From positions 1 through 42,979 of the forward strand of contig JBEVNO010000166.1 of the NCBI GenBank assembly GCA_040508085.1: DNA of 42,979 bases. The letters are read 5' to 3'. This document shows, piece by piece, positions 15,960 through 24,226 of the stretch. The translations under genes and the position numbers were made by a program. This DNA is from ZC4RG30 sp040508085. Its GTDB lineage: Bacteria; Pseudomonadota; Gammaproteobacteria; Steroidobacterales; Steroidobacteraceae. The notes beneath the pieces are model-generated. The model was not told where the DNA came from and ran no database searches. It worked only from the letters and a program-made list of their open reading frames with translations. Every line of letters starts with the position of its first letter. The stretch's first letter is position 1.

Positions 15960-17003
15960 ATGATAAAGAATCCGGGCTACCTGCGCATTGCAACCGAAGA
16001 AGCTTTCCTGACCCGGGAGGTGCTCGCGGGCTATCTGAAGCTGGTGGATGACCCCGGGTTCGACGACCCATCGTTCAAGAGCCTGTGGGGATTTTACAGT
16101 GGCAGCAAGAGCGAGCGCGCCAAGGCCATCCTCGCGCGGCTGATGGACATGGGGCCGCAGCGTATCGCCGACATGGACGCCGCCGGCATCGACCACCAGA
16201 TCGTCGCGCTGACTGGGCCGGGTGTGCAGCCCTTCGACCCGGCCACAGCCAGCGCCATGGCCATCAGCGCCAACGATGAGCTGGCCGAGCACTGCCGCAA
16301 GTACCCGACGCGTTACACCGGCATGGTGGCGGTGGCACCGCACGACCCCGCCAACGCCGTGAAGGAAATGGAGCGCGGCATCCGCAAGCTTGGCTTCAAG
16401 GCGGTGATCATCAATTCGCACACGCATGGCCACTTTCTCGACGAGCCGCAGTTCCTGCCGGTACTGGAAGCCGCCGAAGCCCTGAACGTGCCCATCTACC
16501 TGCACCCGCAGGGCCCGCCGCCGGCAATGAGCAAGCCATTCCTGGATGCCGGGCTCGACGGCGCGGTCTATGGCTTCGGGGTCGAGACCGGGCTGCACAT
16601 GCTGCGCATCATCACCGGCGGCGTGTTCGACCGCTTCCCGAAACTGCAGTTCGTGATCGGCCACACCGGCGAGGCCCTGCCCTACTGGCTGTACCGCATG
16701 GATTTCATGCACGGCGCCACCGTGCGCTCGAAGCGCTACCCATTCATGAAAGAGCTGAAATTCCCGGTCAGCCACTACATGAAGCACAATGTGTTCGTCA
16801 CCAGCAGTGGCGTTGCCTGGCAGCCGGCGATCGAGTTCTGCCAGAAGGTGCTGGGCGTGGAGCGCGTGCTTTATGCGATGGACTACCCCTACCAGTACGT
16901 GCCCGACGAAGTCGGAATCGTCGACGGCATGACCATCTCCGCTGCCGACAAGCAGGCCTTCTTCGAAGGCAATGCGCGGCGCGTATTCAATCTGAGCTTC
17001 TGA
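15960..17003 (+). CDS. ligW: LigW-like 5-carboxyvanillate decarboxylase (amidohydrolase family)
   Basis: A 347-residue amidohydrolase of the ACMSD/decarboxylase group. It resembles LigW of Sphingobium SYK-6 throughout, as I remember that sequence: LRIATEEAF, SLWGFY, RIADMDAAGID, GVETGLHMLRIIT, GHTGEALPYWLYRMDFMH, TSSGVAWQPAIEFCQ and YAMDYPYQYVPDEV. Metal ligands expected for LigW are present: Glu13 or Glu14 in the N-terminal motif that replaces HxH, His182, His235 and Asp308. LigW removes CO2 from 5-carboxyvanillate, formed during breakdown of lignin biphenyls, giving vanillate. A related decarboxylase with another substrate remains possible. ligK follows eight bases after its stop. Confidence 0.85.
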   Translation: MIKNPGYLRIATEEAFLTREVLAGYLKLVDDPGFDDPSFKSLWGFYSGSKSERAKAILARLMDMGPQRIADMDAAGIDHQIVALTGPGVQPFDPATASAMAISANDELAEHCRKYPTRYTGMVAVAPHDPANAVKEMERGIRKLGFKAVIINSHTHGHFLDEPQFLPVLEAAEALNVPIYLHPQGPPPAMSKPFLDAGLDGAVYGFGVETGLHMLRIITGGVFDRFPKLQFVIGHTGEALPYWLYRMDFMHGATVRSKRYPFMKELKFPVSHYMKHNVFVTSSGVAWQPAIEFCQKVLGVERVLYAMDYPYQYVPDEVGIVDGMTISAADKQAFFEGNARRVFNLSF

Positions 17004-17011
17004 GGGAGACG

Positions 17012-17692
17012 ATGATGAGCAAGCACGTCTGTGTACGTGAGATTCCGCGCCCTGATGCCGCCGTGACCAAGGCACTGGCCGGCTATGGCGTGGCCACCTG
17101 CCACGAGGCGCAGGGCCGTATCGGCCTGCTGGCCTCCTACATGCGCCCGATCTATGCCGGCAAGTCCATCGCCGGCCCCGCGGTGACGGTATCCTCGCCG
17201 CCCGGCGACAACTGTATGATCCACGTGGCCGTCGAAGTCTGCCAGCCCGGCGACATCCTGGTGGTGGCACCGACCTCGCCGTGCATCGATGGCTATTTCG
17301 GCGACCTGCTCGCGACCTCGCTGCAGGCCCGCGGCGTGCAGGCACTGATCATCGATGCCGGCGTGCGCGATGTAGCCACGCTGAAAGACATGGATTTCCC
17401 GGTATGGAGCAAGGCCATCTACGCGCAGGGCACCATCAAGGCGAGCCTGGGCTCGGTGAACATCCCGGTGATCTGCGCAGCGCAGATCGTCAATCCCGGC
17501 GACGTGATCGTCGCCGATGACGACGGTGTATGCGTGGTCCGCAATGCCGAGGCCACCACCGTGGCCGAAGCCGCGGCCAAGCGCGCAGTGATGGAAGAGG
17601 AGAAGCGCAAGCGGCTGGCCTCCGGCGAACTGGGAATGGATATCTACAAATTCCGCGAGACGCTGGCCAGCATGGGCCTGAAGTACATCTGA
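17012..17692 (+). CDS. ligK: 4-carboxy-4-hydroxy-2-oxoadipate aldolase/oxaloacetate decarboxylase (LigK-like)
   Basis: A 226-residue RraA-fold class II aldolase. It splits 4-carboxy-4-hydroxy-2-oxoadipate into pyruvate and oxaloacetate, the last step of the protocatechuate 4,5-cleavage and gallate pathways, and can also decarboxylate oxaloacetate. Visible signatures are GVATCHEAQGRIGLL (residues 26-40), GPAVTVSSPPGDN (55-67), FGDLLATSLQARG (96-108) and DAGVRD with Arg119 and Asp120, used for metal and pyruvate binding. GGGAG precedes the tandem ATGs at 17012 and 17015. It is co-transcribed with the ligW-like gene. Confidence 0.9.
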   Translation: MMSKHVCVREIPRPDAAVTKALAGYGVATCHEAQGRIGLLASYMRPIYAGKSIAGPAVTVSSPPGDNCMIHVAVEVCQPGDILVVAPTSPCIDGYFGDLLATSLQARGVQALIIDAGVRDVATLKDMDFPVWSKAIYAQGTIKASLGSVNIPVICAAQIVNPGDVIVADDDGVCVVRNAEATTVAEAAAKRAVMEEEKRKRLASGELGMDIYKFRETLASMGLKYI

Positions 17693-17701
17693 AACGACAA
17701 C

Positions 17702-17728
17702 GGCCCGGGGCCTCACGGCGCCCGGGCC
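17702..17728. terminator. Possible bidirectional hairpin between convergent genes
   Basis: An eight-base-pair stem, GGCCCGGG paired with CCCGGGCC, encloses an 11-base loop between the ligK and EthD gene ends. No T-tract follows on either strand, so it is a weak candidate for a terminator or transcript-end stabiliser. Confidence 0.4.
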
Positions 17729-17743
17729 TGCTCGCCACCTCGA

Positions 17744-18571
17744 TCAGGCCACGGCGACCACTTCCTGGTCGGCCACCCATGGACGGATGGTGGTGTAATG
17801 CGGGCCTTCCGCCGCCAGCTGCGGGTAGGCCTGCATGCCGGCCGCATCCCAGGCGGCGCGATCACGGATGTAGAAATGTGCGGCTGCGGTAAGCGCCGGC
17901 GCGGCTTCACCCTGCTTCACGCCCAGCGTGTACTGCACACGGCGGATGGATTTCGCGCCATACAGCTTGATCATCAGCGGGATGACTTTCTCGCCGTAGT
18001 ATTTGGCATCGAAGGTCGCTCCTTCGCGGGTCGGGAAGTAAGTGGAGAACACCTGCCCGTCCACCTGGATGGCGGAGCTGTCATCGCCCAGCAGAGACAC
18101 CACGCGGTCGTACTGCACGATGGGCTCGGATGAGGTGACCTGCTTCAGGTCTTCAAGGATCTGCGCATTGACCGTCAGGCTCCTGGCCGCGAAGTCCTTG
18201 AGGTTGCGGATCCAGATGCTGGCGCTGGCGAGGACCGCAGGTGGTGGCCCCATGGGTGCCGGCTGCGAGGGCACATTGCTGATGCCGGCTCGCCGGCCTG
18301 GCGCGCTGATCTTGCGGGGCACGCGCAGCTCGACACGTTCGATGCTGTCGCCATACAGGCTCTTCAGCAGCGGGATGTGCTTGCCCTCGTAGCGCTTGGC
18401 ATCGAACTCGGCCTTCGGCGCATTCGGATATACGATGCTGAGCAGGATGTCCGACTCGCTGGCCGCTTCATCCGCTGCGAACAGCGCGCCCGGCAACGCC
18501 GCTGCCACCGCGCTGAACGCACTCGCCCCGCCCACACCGTGCAGCACGGCACGCCTGGAAATCAGCGTCAT
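17744..18571 (-). CDS. Tat-exported protein with two EthD-like repeats
   Basis: A 275-residue protein. The N-terminus has a twin-arginine signal (SRRAVLHG, residues 5-12) and a hydrophobic stretch ending ALFA. The mature part holds two related EthD-like ferredoxin-fold repeats: the first with SIVYPNAPKAEFDAKRYEGKHIPLLKSLYG, the second with STYFPTREGATFDAKYYGEKVIPLMIKLYG. EthD-type domains usually dimerise and are often found beside oxygenases and aromatic-degradation enzymes; their chemistry is mostly unknown. GAGGGGGG lies just before the ATG at 18571. The gene follows ligJ by 64 bases on the same strand, so a link to the lig pathway is likely but unproven. Confidence 0.75.
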   Translation of the reverse strand: MTLISRRAVLHGVGGASAFSAVAAALPGALFAADEAASESDILLSIVYPNAPKAEFDAKRYEGKHIPLLKSLYGDSIERVELRVPRKISAPGRRAGISNVPSQPAPMGPPPAVLASASIWIRNLKDFAARSLTVNAQILEDLKQVTSSEPIVQYDRVVSLLGDDSSAIQVDGQVFSTYFPTREGATFDAKYYGEKVIPLMIKLYGAKSIRRVQYTLGVKQGEAAPALTAAAHFYIRDRAAWDAAGMQAYPQLAAEGPHYTTIRPWVADQEVVAVA

Positions 18572-18635
18572 AAACCCCCCTCGTTTTTATTGGTGATGCG
18601 GCCGCCGCTCGTCACCCCGCGAACTTGCTGCCGCG

Positions 18636-19649
18636 TCAGGCGTTAAGGCGTGCCTTCAACCGAGGATACACCCGGTATGCATTGTCCTCAAAAATCCTGT
18701 GCTTGTCGGCTGCGGAGAGCGAAGAGCTGTCGATGTAGCGCCGCGTGTCGTCGTAGTTGAAGCCGGTGGTCGGGTCGATGCCGCGCACCGCGCCCACCAT
18801 CTCCGAGCCGAACAGGATGTTTTCCACCGGGATCACCTTGAGCAGCAGATCGATGCCCGGCTGGTGATAAACGCAGGTGTCGAAGAACACGTTTTTCATC
18901 ACGTGGGTATCCAGCGGCGGGCGTTTCATGTCCTGCGCCAGGCCGCGGTAACGGCCCCAGTGGTAGGGCACGGCACCGCCGCCGTGCGGGATGATCAACC
19001 GCAGGGTGGGAAAATCCTTGAACAGGTCGCCCTGGATCAGCTGCATGAAGGCCGTGGTGTCGGCATTGATGTAGTGCGCGCCGGTGGCGTGGAAATTGGC
19101 ATTGCACGACGAACTCACATGCACCATCGCCGGCATGTCCAGTTCAACCAGTTTCTCGTAAATGGGATACCAGTACTTGTCGATCAGCGGCGGCGAGTTC
19201 CAGTGGCCCCCCGACGGATCGGGATTCAGGTTGGCTCCAATGAAACCCATCTGCGCACAGCGTTCGAGCTCCTTGACGCTGCCGGCCAGCGAGGCGCCCG
19301 GCGACTGCGGCAACATGCACACGCCCACGAAATTCTTTGGATACAGCCCGACCACGCGCTCGATCAGGTCATTGCTGATCTGGGACCATTCGAGGCTGGT
19401 GGCTTCGGTGCCGATGTGATGCGCCATGGTCGAGGCGCGCGGTGAAAACACCGTCAAGTCCGAGCCGCGTTCGCGCTGCAACTTCAGCTGCGCGTTCTCC
19501 AGGCTGTCGCGGATCTGGTCATCGCTGATTTTCAGCGAGGCGCGCGAAGGCGTCTGGGTGGGATCCTTCAGCGCCGCCTGCTGTGCGTCGCGGAAATCAG
19601 TCAGCGCCTGCGGCGCCGTGGTGTAGTGCCCATGACAGTCGATAATCAT
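18636..19649 (-). CDS. ligJ: 4-oxalomesaconate hydratase (LigJ-like amidohydrolase)
   Basis: A 337-residue amidohydrolase-family protein with near-continuous similarity to LigJ as I know it: MIIDCHGHYTTAP with the metal-binding HxH, SDLTVFSPRAS, AHHIGTEATS, LNPDPSGGHWNSPPL, ADTTAFMQLI, IPHGGGAVPYHWGRYRGLAQDM, FFDTCVYHQPGID and GAVRGIDP. LigJ adds water to 4-oxalomesaconate to give 4-carboxy-4-hydroxy-2-oxoadipate, the substrate of LigK, whose gene is about 1 kb away. All the His and Asp metal-site motifs are present. A possible AAGGG site lies about ten bases before the ATG. Confidence 0.93.
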   Translation of the reverse strand: MIIDCHGHYTTAPQALTDFRDAQQAALKDPTQTPSRASLKISDDQIRDSLENAQLKLQRERGSDLTVFSPRASTMAHHIGTEATSLEWSQISNDLIERVVGLYPKNFVGVCMLPQSPGASLAGSVKELERCAQMGFIGANLNPDPSGGHWNSPPLIDKYWYPIYEKLVELDMPAMVHVSSSCNANFHATGAHYINADTTAFMQLIQGDLFKDFPTLRLIIPHGGGAVPYHWGRYRGLAQDMKRPPLDTHVMKNVFFDTCVYHQPGIDLLLKVIPVENILFGSEMVGAVRGIDPTTGFNYDDTRRYIDSSSLSAADKHRIFEDNAYRVYPRLKARLNA

Positions 19650-19744
19650 CGCGAAACGCCCTTTTTGTACCGTGCCGAAGGGCTGGGATGATAGCGCAGG
19701 GCCGGTGGTGGTGGCTGCGCCACATCATGCGCTAAGGTGCCGCC

Positions 19745-20746
19745 ATGAATCGCAGCGACAACCCCAGCAGCGAGCGCCCACTGGGCCGCGGCGACGCCAG
19801 CATTTCGGCCATCGGCTTCGGTTGCATGGGTCTGGTGGGGTGGTATGGCAGCCGCGACGATGCTGAGGCGCGCGCGACGCTGCTCGCGGCGGTGCAAGCC
19901 GGGGTGAATCACTACGACACCGCAGCCAGTTACCAGGTGGGCGAGAACGAGCGTTTCCTCGGCCAGGTGCTCGCCCCTTTCCGCAGCCAGCTGTTTCTCG
20001 CCACCAAATGCGGGCTGTCACGGTCGCCGGAGGGTGGCGCGGTGGTGGATAACCGGCCGGAGACCATCCGCCGCGCCTGCGACGCAAGCCTGGAGCGGCT
20101 GGGTACGGATTACCTGGATCTGCTGTACCTGCATCGCATCGACCCTGGCGTGCCTGTCGAGGAATCCGCCGGCGCGCTGGCGGATCTGGTGCGCGCCGGC
20201 AAGATCCGCCACGCCGGCCTCTCCGAATGCAGCGTAGCCACGCTGCGGCGCGCCTGCGCGGTATTGCCGATAGCGGCCGTGCAGAGCGAATACTCGATCT
20301 GGTCGCGCGAGCCCGAGGACGGCATGCTGGCCGCATGCGAGGAGCTGGGCGTGACCTTCATCGCGTACAGCCCGCTGGGTCGCGGCTATCTGGCGGGCAA
20401 CTTCCACAGCCTGGGGGATCTGCCCGAAGGCGACCACCGGCGCAGCAATCCACGCTTCCAGCCGGTTGCGGCCGCTGCCAATGCGGGCATCTTCGCAGCC
20501 ATCAGCCGCATCGCTGCTGCGCATGGCGCCTCACCCGCACAGGTGGCCATTGCATGGGTGCTGTCACGCTCACCGCGAGTTGCGACCATTCCGGGCATGA
20601 AGACCCGCCGCCATCTGCGCGACAATCTCGGGGCAGCAGATCTGCAGCTTGAGCCGCCGCAGCTGCAGCAGCTGGATGAGCTGGCTGCCACCGTCACCGG
20701 CGAGCGTCACCCGCCGGCGATGATGAAGATCCTCGACCGCCAGTAG
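19745..20746 (+). CDS. Aldo/keto reductase
   Basis: A 333-residue NADPH-type aldo/keto reductase with the full catalytic tetrad Asp58, Tyr63, Lys88 and His130 (NHYDTAASY, ATKCG, LYLHRID). The coenzyme-binding region includes YSPLGRGYLAG and the C-terminal IPGMKTRRHLRDNLGA. It resembles the YajO/PLP-reductase type group that reduces aldehydes. It lies between ligJ and ligC but on the opposite strand, so detoxification or reduction of aromatic aldehydes is a reasonable guess only. The start at 19745 has AAGG seven bases upstream. Its end is 11 bases from the end of the convergent ligC. Confidence 0.88.
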   Translation: MNRSDNPSSERPLGRGDASISAIGFGCMGLVGWYGSRDDAEARATLLAAVQAGVNHYDTAASYQVGENERFLGQVLAPFRSQLFLATKCGLSRSPEGGAVVDNRPETIRRACDASLERLGTDYLDLLYLHRIDPGVPVEESAGALADLVRAGKIRHAGLSECSVATLRRACAVLPIAAVQSEYSIWSREPEDGMLAACEELGVTFIAYSPLGRGYLAGNFHSLGDLPEGDHRRSNPRFQPVAAAANAGIFAAISRIAAAHGASPAQVAIAWVLSRSPRVATIPGMKTRRHLRDNLGAADLQLEPPQLQQLDELAATVTGERHPPAMMKILDRQ

Positions 20747-20757
20747 CGGGAGCCGGA

Positions 20758-21696
20758 TTACAGGGACTTTTCGATGCGGTCGAGCGTGCGGTAGGCCGGC
20801 AGCACCTGCGCCACGCTGGAATTCGGCTCGCGTCCCTCGGTGATGGCGGCGAAGAACTCCCGATCCTGCAGCTCGATGCCATTCATCGACACATCCACCT
20901 TCGACACATCGATGGCGTTGTTCTTGCCATCCACCAGGTCGTCATAACGGCAGATGTAGGTGCCGTTGTCGCAGATGTAGCGGAAGAAAGTGCCGAGCGG
21001 GCCATCATTGTTGAAGGACAGTGACAAGGTGCAGATGGCACCCGACGGCACCTTCAGCTGGATGCTCATGTCCATGGCGATGTTGAGTTCCGGATGCATC
21101 GGGCCCTGCACCCCGCGCGCCACGGAGGCCTCCTGGCCGGTCTGGTACTGGAACAGGTCGACAGTGTGGGCGGCGTGGTGCCACAGCAGGTGGTCGGTCC
21201 AGCTGCGGGGCTTGCCCAGCGCATTGGTGTTGGTGCGACGGAAGAAATAGGTTTGCACGTCCAGCTGCAGCAGCTTCAGTTCACCGGCGGCGATCTTGCG
21301 GCGCACCCACTGATGGCTGGGGTTGAAGCGGCGGGTATGCCCAACCATCGCCACGAGCCCGGTCTCCTGCTGCACCTTGTGCACCGACTCGGCATCCTCG
21401 AGGGAATCCGCCAGCGGGATCTCCACCTGCACATGCTTGCCGGCGCGCAAGCACTGGATGGCCTGCGCGGTGTGCATCTGCGTGGGCGTGGCAAGGATCA
21501 TCGCCTCGAGGCCGGGCTGCTTCAGGCTTTCGGCCAGATCGCCGGTGTAATGCGCGATGCCGAACTTTTCGGCGACCTCGCGGGTGGATTGCTGGTTGCC
21601 GCCCGTGAGGGTGATCACCTCGATGCCGGGAATATTGCGGATCGCCTCCAGATGCTTGATGCCGAATGCGCCCTGACCTGCCAGACCTACTTTCAT
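20758..21696 (-). CDS. ligC: 4-carboxy-2-hydroxymuconate-6-semialdehyde dehydrogenase (LigC-like)
   Basis: A 312-residue Gfo/Idh/MocA-fold oxidoreductase that oxidises the ring-opened product of protocatechuate 4,5-dioxygenase, with NADP, to 2-pyrone-4,6-dicarboxylate. The N-terminal Rossmann motif is GLAGQGAFGIKH. Strong LigC-specific blocks follow: HVQVEIPLADS, MVGHTRRFNPSHQ, DVQTYFFRR, SWTDHLLWHHAAHTVDLF, FNNDGPLGTFFRYICDNGT, DVSKVDVSMNGIELQDREF and GREPNSSVAQVL. The EKP motif of most Gfo/Idh enzymes is EIP here, as in LigC. GAGG lies eight bases before the ATG. It diverges from the second aldehyde dehydrogenase. Confidence 0.94.
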   Translation of the reverse strand: MKVGLAGQGAFGIKHLEAIRNIPGIEVITLTGGNQQSTREVAEKFGIAHYTGDLAESLKQPGLEAMILATPTQMHTAQAIQCLRAGKHVQVEIPLADSLEDAESVHKVQQETGLVAMVGHTRRFNPSHQWVRRKIAAGELKLLQLDVQTYFFRRTNTNALGKPRSWTDHLLWHHAAHTVDLFQYQTGQEASVARGVQGPMHPELNIAMDMSIQLKVPSGAICTLSLSFNNDGPLGTFFRYICDNGTYICRYDDLVDGKNNAIDVSKVDVSMNGIELQDREFFAAITEGREPNSSVAQVLPAYRTLDRIEKSL

Positions 21697-21762
21697 TTGC
21701 TGAACCTCGAACGATGAACCAGTATCTTAACACCCCCTCAACACCCATCCGGCCAGCTTCCC

Positions 21763-23181
21763 ATGGTCGATTACAACGCTCCTTACCGCCTCCTCATCGC
21801 CGGCCAGCTGGTGGAATCGGCCGCCCGACTGGATGTTGTCAATCCGGCTACCGGCGAGGTGTTCGCCCACTGCCCCGCCGCCGGTGCGCCCGAACTGGAC
21901 GCGGCAGTCGCAGCCGCCCGTGCCGCCTTTACAGCCTGGCGTGCGCTGCCGGCCGCCGAGCGCGCCGCTTGCATCGAGCGCTTTGCGGCGGCGCTGGACG
22001 CGGACAAGGAGCCGCTGGCGCGACTGCTGACGCAGGAGCAGGGCAAGCCGGTGGCGCAGGCGAAAGAAGAAATTGCGCGCGCGGCATCGCTGTCGGTCGG
22101 GATTACTAAGATCGCAATTGCCTCGGAGGTGCTGGTCGACAACGCCGAGCGGTTCATCGAGTTGCGGTATCTGCCGCTGGGCGTGGCGGGCATCATCACG
22201 CCGTGGAATGCACCGGTTAATCTGGCGGCAGGGCCACTGGCCTCCGCGCTCTACACGGGCAACTGCGCCATCATCAAGCCCTCGCCCTTCACCCCGCTCA
22301 CCACGCTGCGTATCGGCGAGATCCTGCATGAAATCATGCCACCGGGGGTCGTCAACGTGCTGGCCGGCGGCGATGAGCTGGGCGGATTGCTCACAGCACA
22401 TCCCGGCATCGACAAGATCTCGTTCACCGGGTCCGTCGCCACCGGCAAGAAGGTGATGGCAAGCGCCGCGGCCACGCTCAAGCGCGTCACGCTGGAGCTG
22501 GGCGGCAACGATGCAGCCATCGTGATGGAAGACGTCGACGTGGCTGATGTGGCGAAGAAGCTGTTCTTCGCCGCCACCGTCAACAGCGGCCAGGTGTGCA
22601 TGGCGGTCAAACGCATCTATGCCCACGAGAAGATCTACGACGCGCTGTGTGCGGCGCTGGCGGCCGAGGCCAGCCGCGCACGCCTGGGGGATGGACTTGA
22701 TCCGGCGACCACGCTCGGGCCCATACAGAACAGGCGGCAGTACGAACGGGTGCGGGAGCTTTCCGAAGACGCGCGCCGGCACGGCGGGTTCAGCGAGGCA
22801 CTTCCCGTGCCGGCGGGCGGCGGCTACTTCATCGCGCCAACCGTGGTGACGGGCTTGTCTGAATCCGACCGTCTCGTGGCCGAGGAGCAGTTCGGCCCGG
22901 TTTTTCCAGTGCTGAAGTTCACCGATGTGGCGGATGCGCTAGCCCGCGCCAACAACACCCGCTTCGGTCTCGCAGGCTCGGTATGGAGCCGCGACCTGGC
23001 GCGTGCCCGGGACATCGCCGCCCAGCTCGAAGTCGGCACGGCCTGGGTGAACCAGCACCGAGCCACCGCTGCCAATGTGCCGTTTGGTGGCGCGAAGGAA
23101 TCCGGCCTGGGGCGCACATATTCGCGGCTGGGTCTGGAGGCTTATCTCGAACCACAGGTCATCAGCATTCTGAAGGGCTGA
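21763..23181 (+). CDS. Aldehyde dehydrogenase family protein
   Basis: A 472-residue aldehyde dehydrogenase with intact catalytic residues Asn149 (ITPWNAPV), Lys172 (IIKPSPF), Glu245 (LELGGNDA) and Cys279 (NSGQVCMAVKR). It is a different subgroup from the enzyme at 14470-15900. It starts 66 bases from the divergent ligC. Since LigC already oxidises the ring-cleavage semialdehyde, this enzyme probably handles a side-chain aldehyde such as a vanillin-type compound; this is inference from context. No clear Shine-Dalgarno sequence precedes the ATG. Confidence 0.88.
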   Translation: MVDYNAPYRLLIAGQLVESAARLDVVNPATGEVFAHCPAAGAPELDAAVAAARAAFTAWRALPAAERAACIERFAAALDADKEPLARLLTQEQGKPVAQAKEEIARAASLSVGITKIAIASEVLVDNAERFIELRYLPLGVAGIITPWNAPVNLAAGPLASALYTGNCAIIKPSPFTPLTTLRIGEILHEIMPPGVVNVLAGGDELGGLLTAHPGIDKISFTGSVATGKKVMASAAATLKRVTLELGGNDAAIVMEDVDVADVAKKLFFAATVNSGQVCMAVKRIYAHEKIYDALCAALAAEASRARLGDGLDPATTLGPIQNRRQYERVRELSEDARRHGGFSEALPVPAGGGYFIAPTVVTGLSESDRLVAEEQFGPVFPVLKFTDVADALARANNTRFGLAGSVWSRDLARARDIAAQLEVGTAWVNQHRATAANVPFGGAKESGLGRTYSRLGLEAYLEPQVISILKG

Positions 23182-23236
23182 ACCCCGGCCCGATTCTTGC
23201 TTGACCCTATCGGTACGGTCTTTTCGGAGATGCCCT

Positions 23237-23416
23237 GTGGGAACGATCCACTACCTGGATGACGTCCGGCCCGTAGTTACCGAGGAAATGCGCTGTCTTT
23301 TCTGTGGCCAGGTGCACGTTTTGCGGCACGTCACCGGCACGCGCACCAACTATTTCCCATGCCCCGGCTGCGATGAGACCGCAAGCGTGCCGGAGTGGAG
23401 CATCGAGCGACGCTGA
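23237..23416 (+). CDS. Small zinc-ribbon-like hypothetical protein
   Basis: A 59-residue protein with two cysteine pairs, CLFC and CPGC, about 25 residues apart, the spacing of a small zinc ribbon. An acidic N-terminus (HYLDDVRPVVTEE) precedes it. I do not recognise the family. The start is taken as the GTG at 23237 because GGAG lies about eight bases upstream; an ATG at 23201 has no such site. It follows the aldehyde dehydrogenase by 55 bases and ends near a hairpin. A nucleic-acid-binding or regulatory role is possible but not shown. Confidence 0.6.
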   Translation: MGTIHYLDDVRPVVTEEMRCLFCGQVHVLRHVTGTRTNYFPCPGCDETASVPEWSIERR

Positions 23417-23439
23417 CTGCGCGCATTTGGGGCGCGCAG
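23417..23439. terminator. Possible hairpin between convergent small genes
   Basis: A perfect eight-base-pair stem, CTGCGCGC with GCGCGCAG, and a seven-base loop lie just after the zinc-ribbon gene stop and before the end of the DUF533 gene. There is no T-tract, so terminator function is uncertain. Confidence 0.4.
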
Positions 23440-23455
23440 GCGGTGCGGGGGAGAC

Positions 23456-24100
23456 TCAGCCGCTGGCCTGGAGCACGCTGCGGTCTATTTCGATAGCCAG
23501 CTGCGGATCCAGGCCGAGGCGCGCCGCCAGCATATCCAGCCAGGCCTGTTCGGCGCGATTGACCGGATGTGCGGCCATCACTGCCGCCGAATAGATCTGG
23601 GCTGCTTGCTCCGGCTTGTCTACACCGCGCACCAGTTCGTCCATGTCCGGTGCAACCGTGAGCTGGCGCATGACTTGATCCTGGTCTGCGCCGGTCAAAC
23701 CTGCCTCGTCCACGCGCGCAAAAATCCGGTTGCGCTCGGCCGGATCGATCGCGCCATCGGCGCGCGAGACTGCAATCATCGCCTGCACGGCCTTCAACGC
23801 CACGCCGGCCCCAGCCGCGCCGATATTGAACGCGTCGGGCGCAGCCGATGACAGCTGTGGCAGATGTCCGAACCCGGTGCCCGGCTGACCCGAACCAGCC
23901 GCACCTTGCTGGGAGGCCTGGTGTCTTTGCCACGCCTGCCAGGCCATGTATCCCGCTGCGGCCAGTCCGCCGGACTTCAGCAGTCCGCTGCCCTTCCCGC
24001 GCGCAAGCACATTTCCCAGCAGGCTGCCGGCAAGTCCACCCAGTGCACCGGAGGCACCCGGATTGCGTGTCAGTGTTTCGAGAAGTTGGCGTGTATCCAT
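23456..24100 (-). CDS. DUF533/TerB-like protein (YebE family)
   Basis: A 214-residue protein. Residues 1-55 form a glycine-rich, partly hydrophobic segment (GALGGLAGSLLGNVLARG, then KSGGLAAAGYMAWQAW) that could be a membrane or amphipathic anchor. The C-terminal half (about 100-214) is a helical TerB-like domain with VQAMIAVSRADGAIDPAERNRIF and AAHPVNRAEQAWLDMLAARLGLDP, matching the DUF533/YebE family. YebE in E. coli is an envelope-stress-associated inner-membrane protein of unknown function. No Shine-Dalgarno sequence is seen. TAAGAT lies five bases before the ATG, so the mRNA may be leaderless. Confidence 0.82.
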   Translation of the reverse strand: MDTRQLLETLTRNPGASGALGGLAGSLLGNVLARGKGSGLLKSGGLAAAGYMAWQAWQRHQASQQGAAGSGQPGTGFGHLPQLSSAAPDAFNIGAAGAGVALKAVQAMIAVSRADGAIDPAERNRIFARVDEAGLTGADQDQVMRQLTVAPDMDELVRGVDKPEQAAQIYSAAVMAAHPVNRAEQAWLDMLAARLGLDPQLAIEIDRSVLQASG

Positions 24101-24226
24101 GGCTTATCTTATGCGCAACGCGCGCCATACCCACAGCAATGCGGTAGGAAGGGTCCGACACCGCCTGTGGCAGCAGTGGTTTCCCGATGTCCCTAAGCTA
24201 GCCATGCGACTACAGGAGGATTTCGT

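Noticed and set aside
15954..17345. A 463-codon minus-strand open frame opposite ligW and ligK
   Set aside because: Both plus-strand genes show continuous family motifs; the antisense frame has none.
18636..19649. LigJ-like gene as a generic amidohydrolase or ACMSD decarboxylase
   Set aside because: Blocks such as LNPDPSGGHW and IPHGGGAVPYHWGRYRGLAQDM are those of 4-oxalomesaconate hydratase, and ligK and ligC are next door.
19733..19745. TAAGGT six bases before the aldo/keto reductase ATG, as another leaderless promoter
   Set aside because: AAGG within it also serves as a normally spaced Shine-Dalgarno site, and the match to TATAAT is only three of six.
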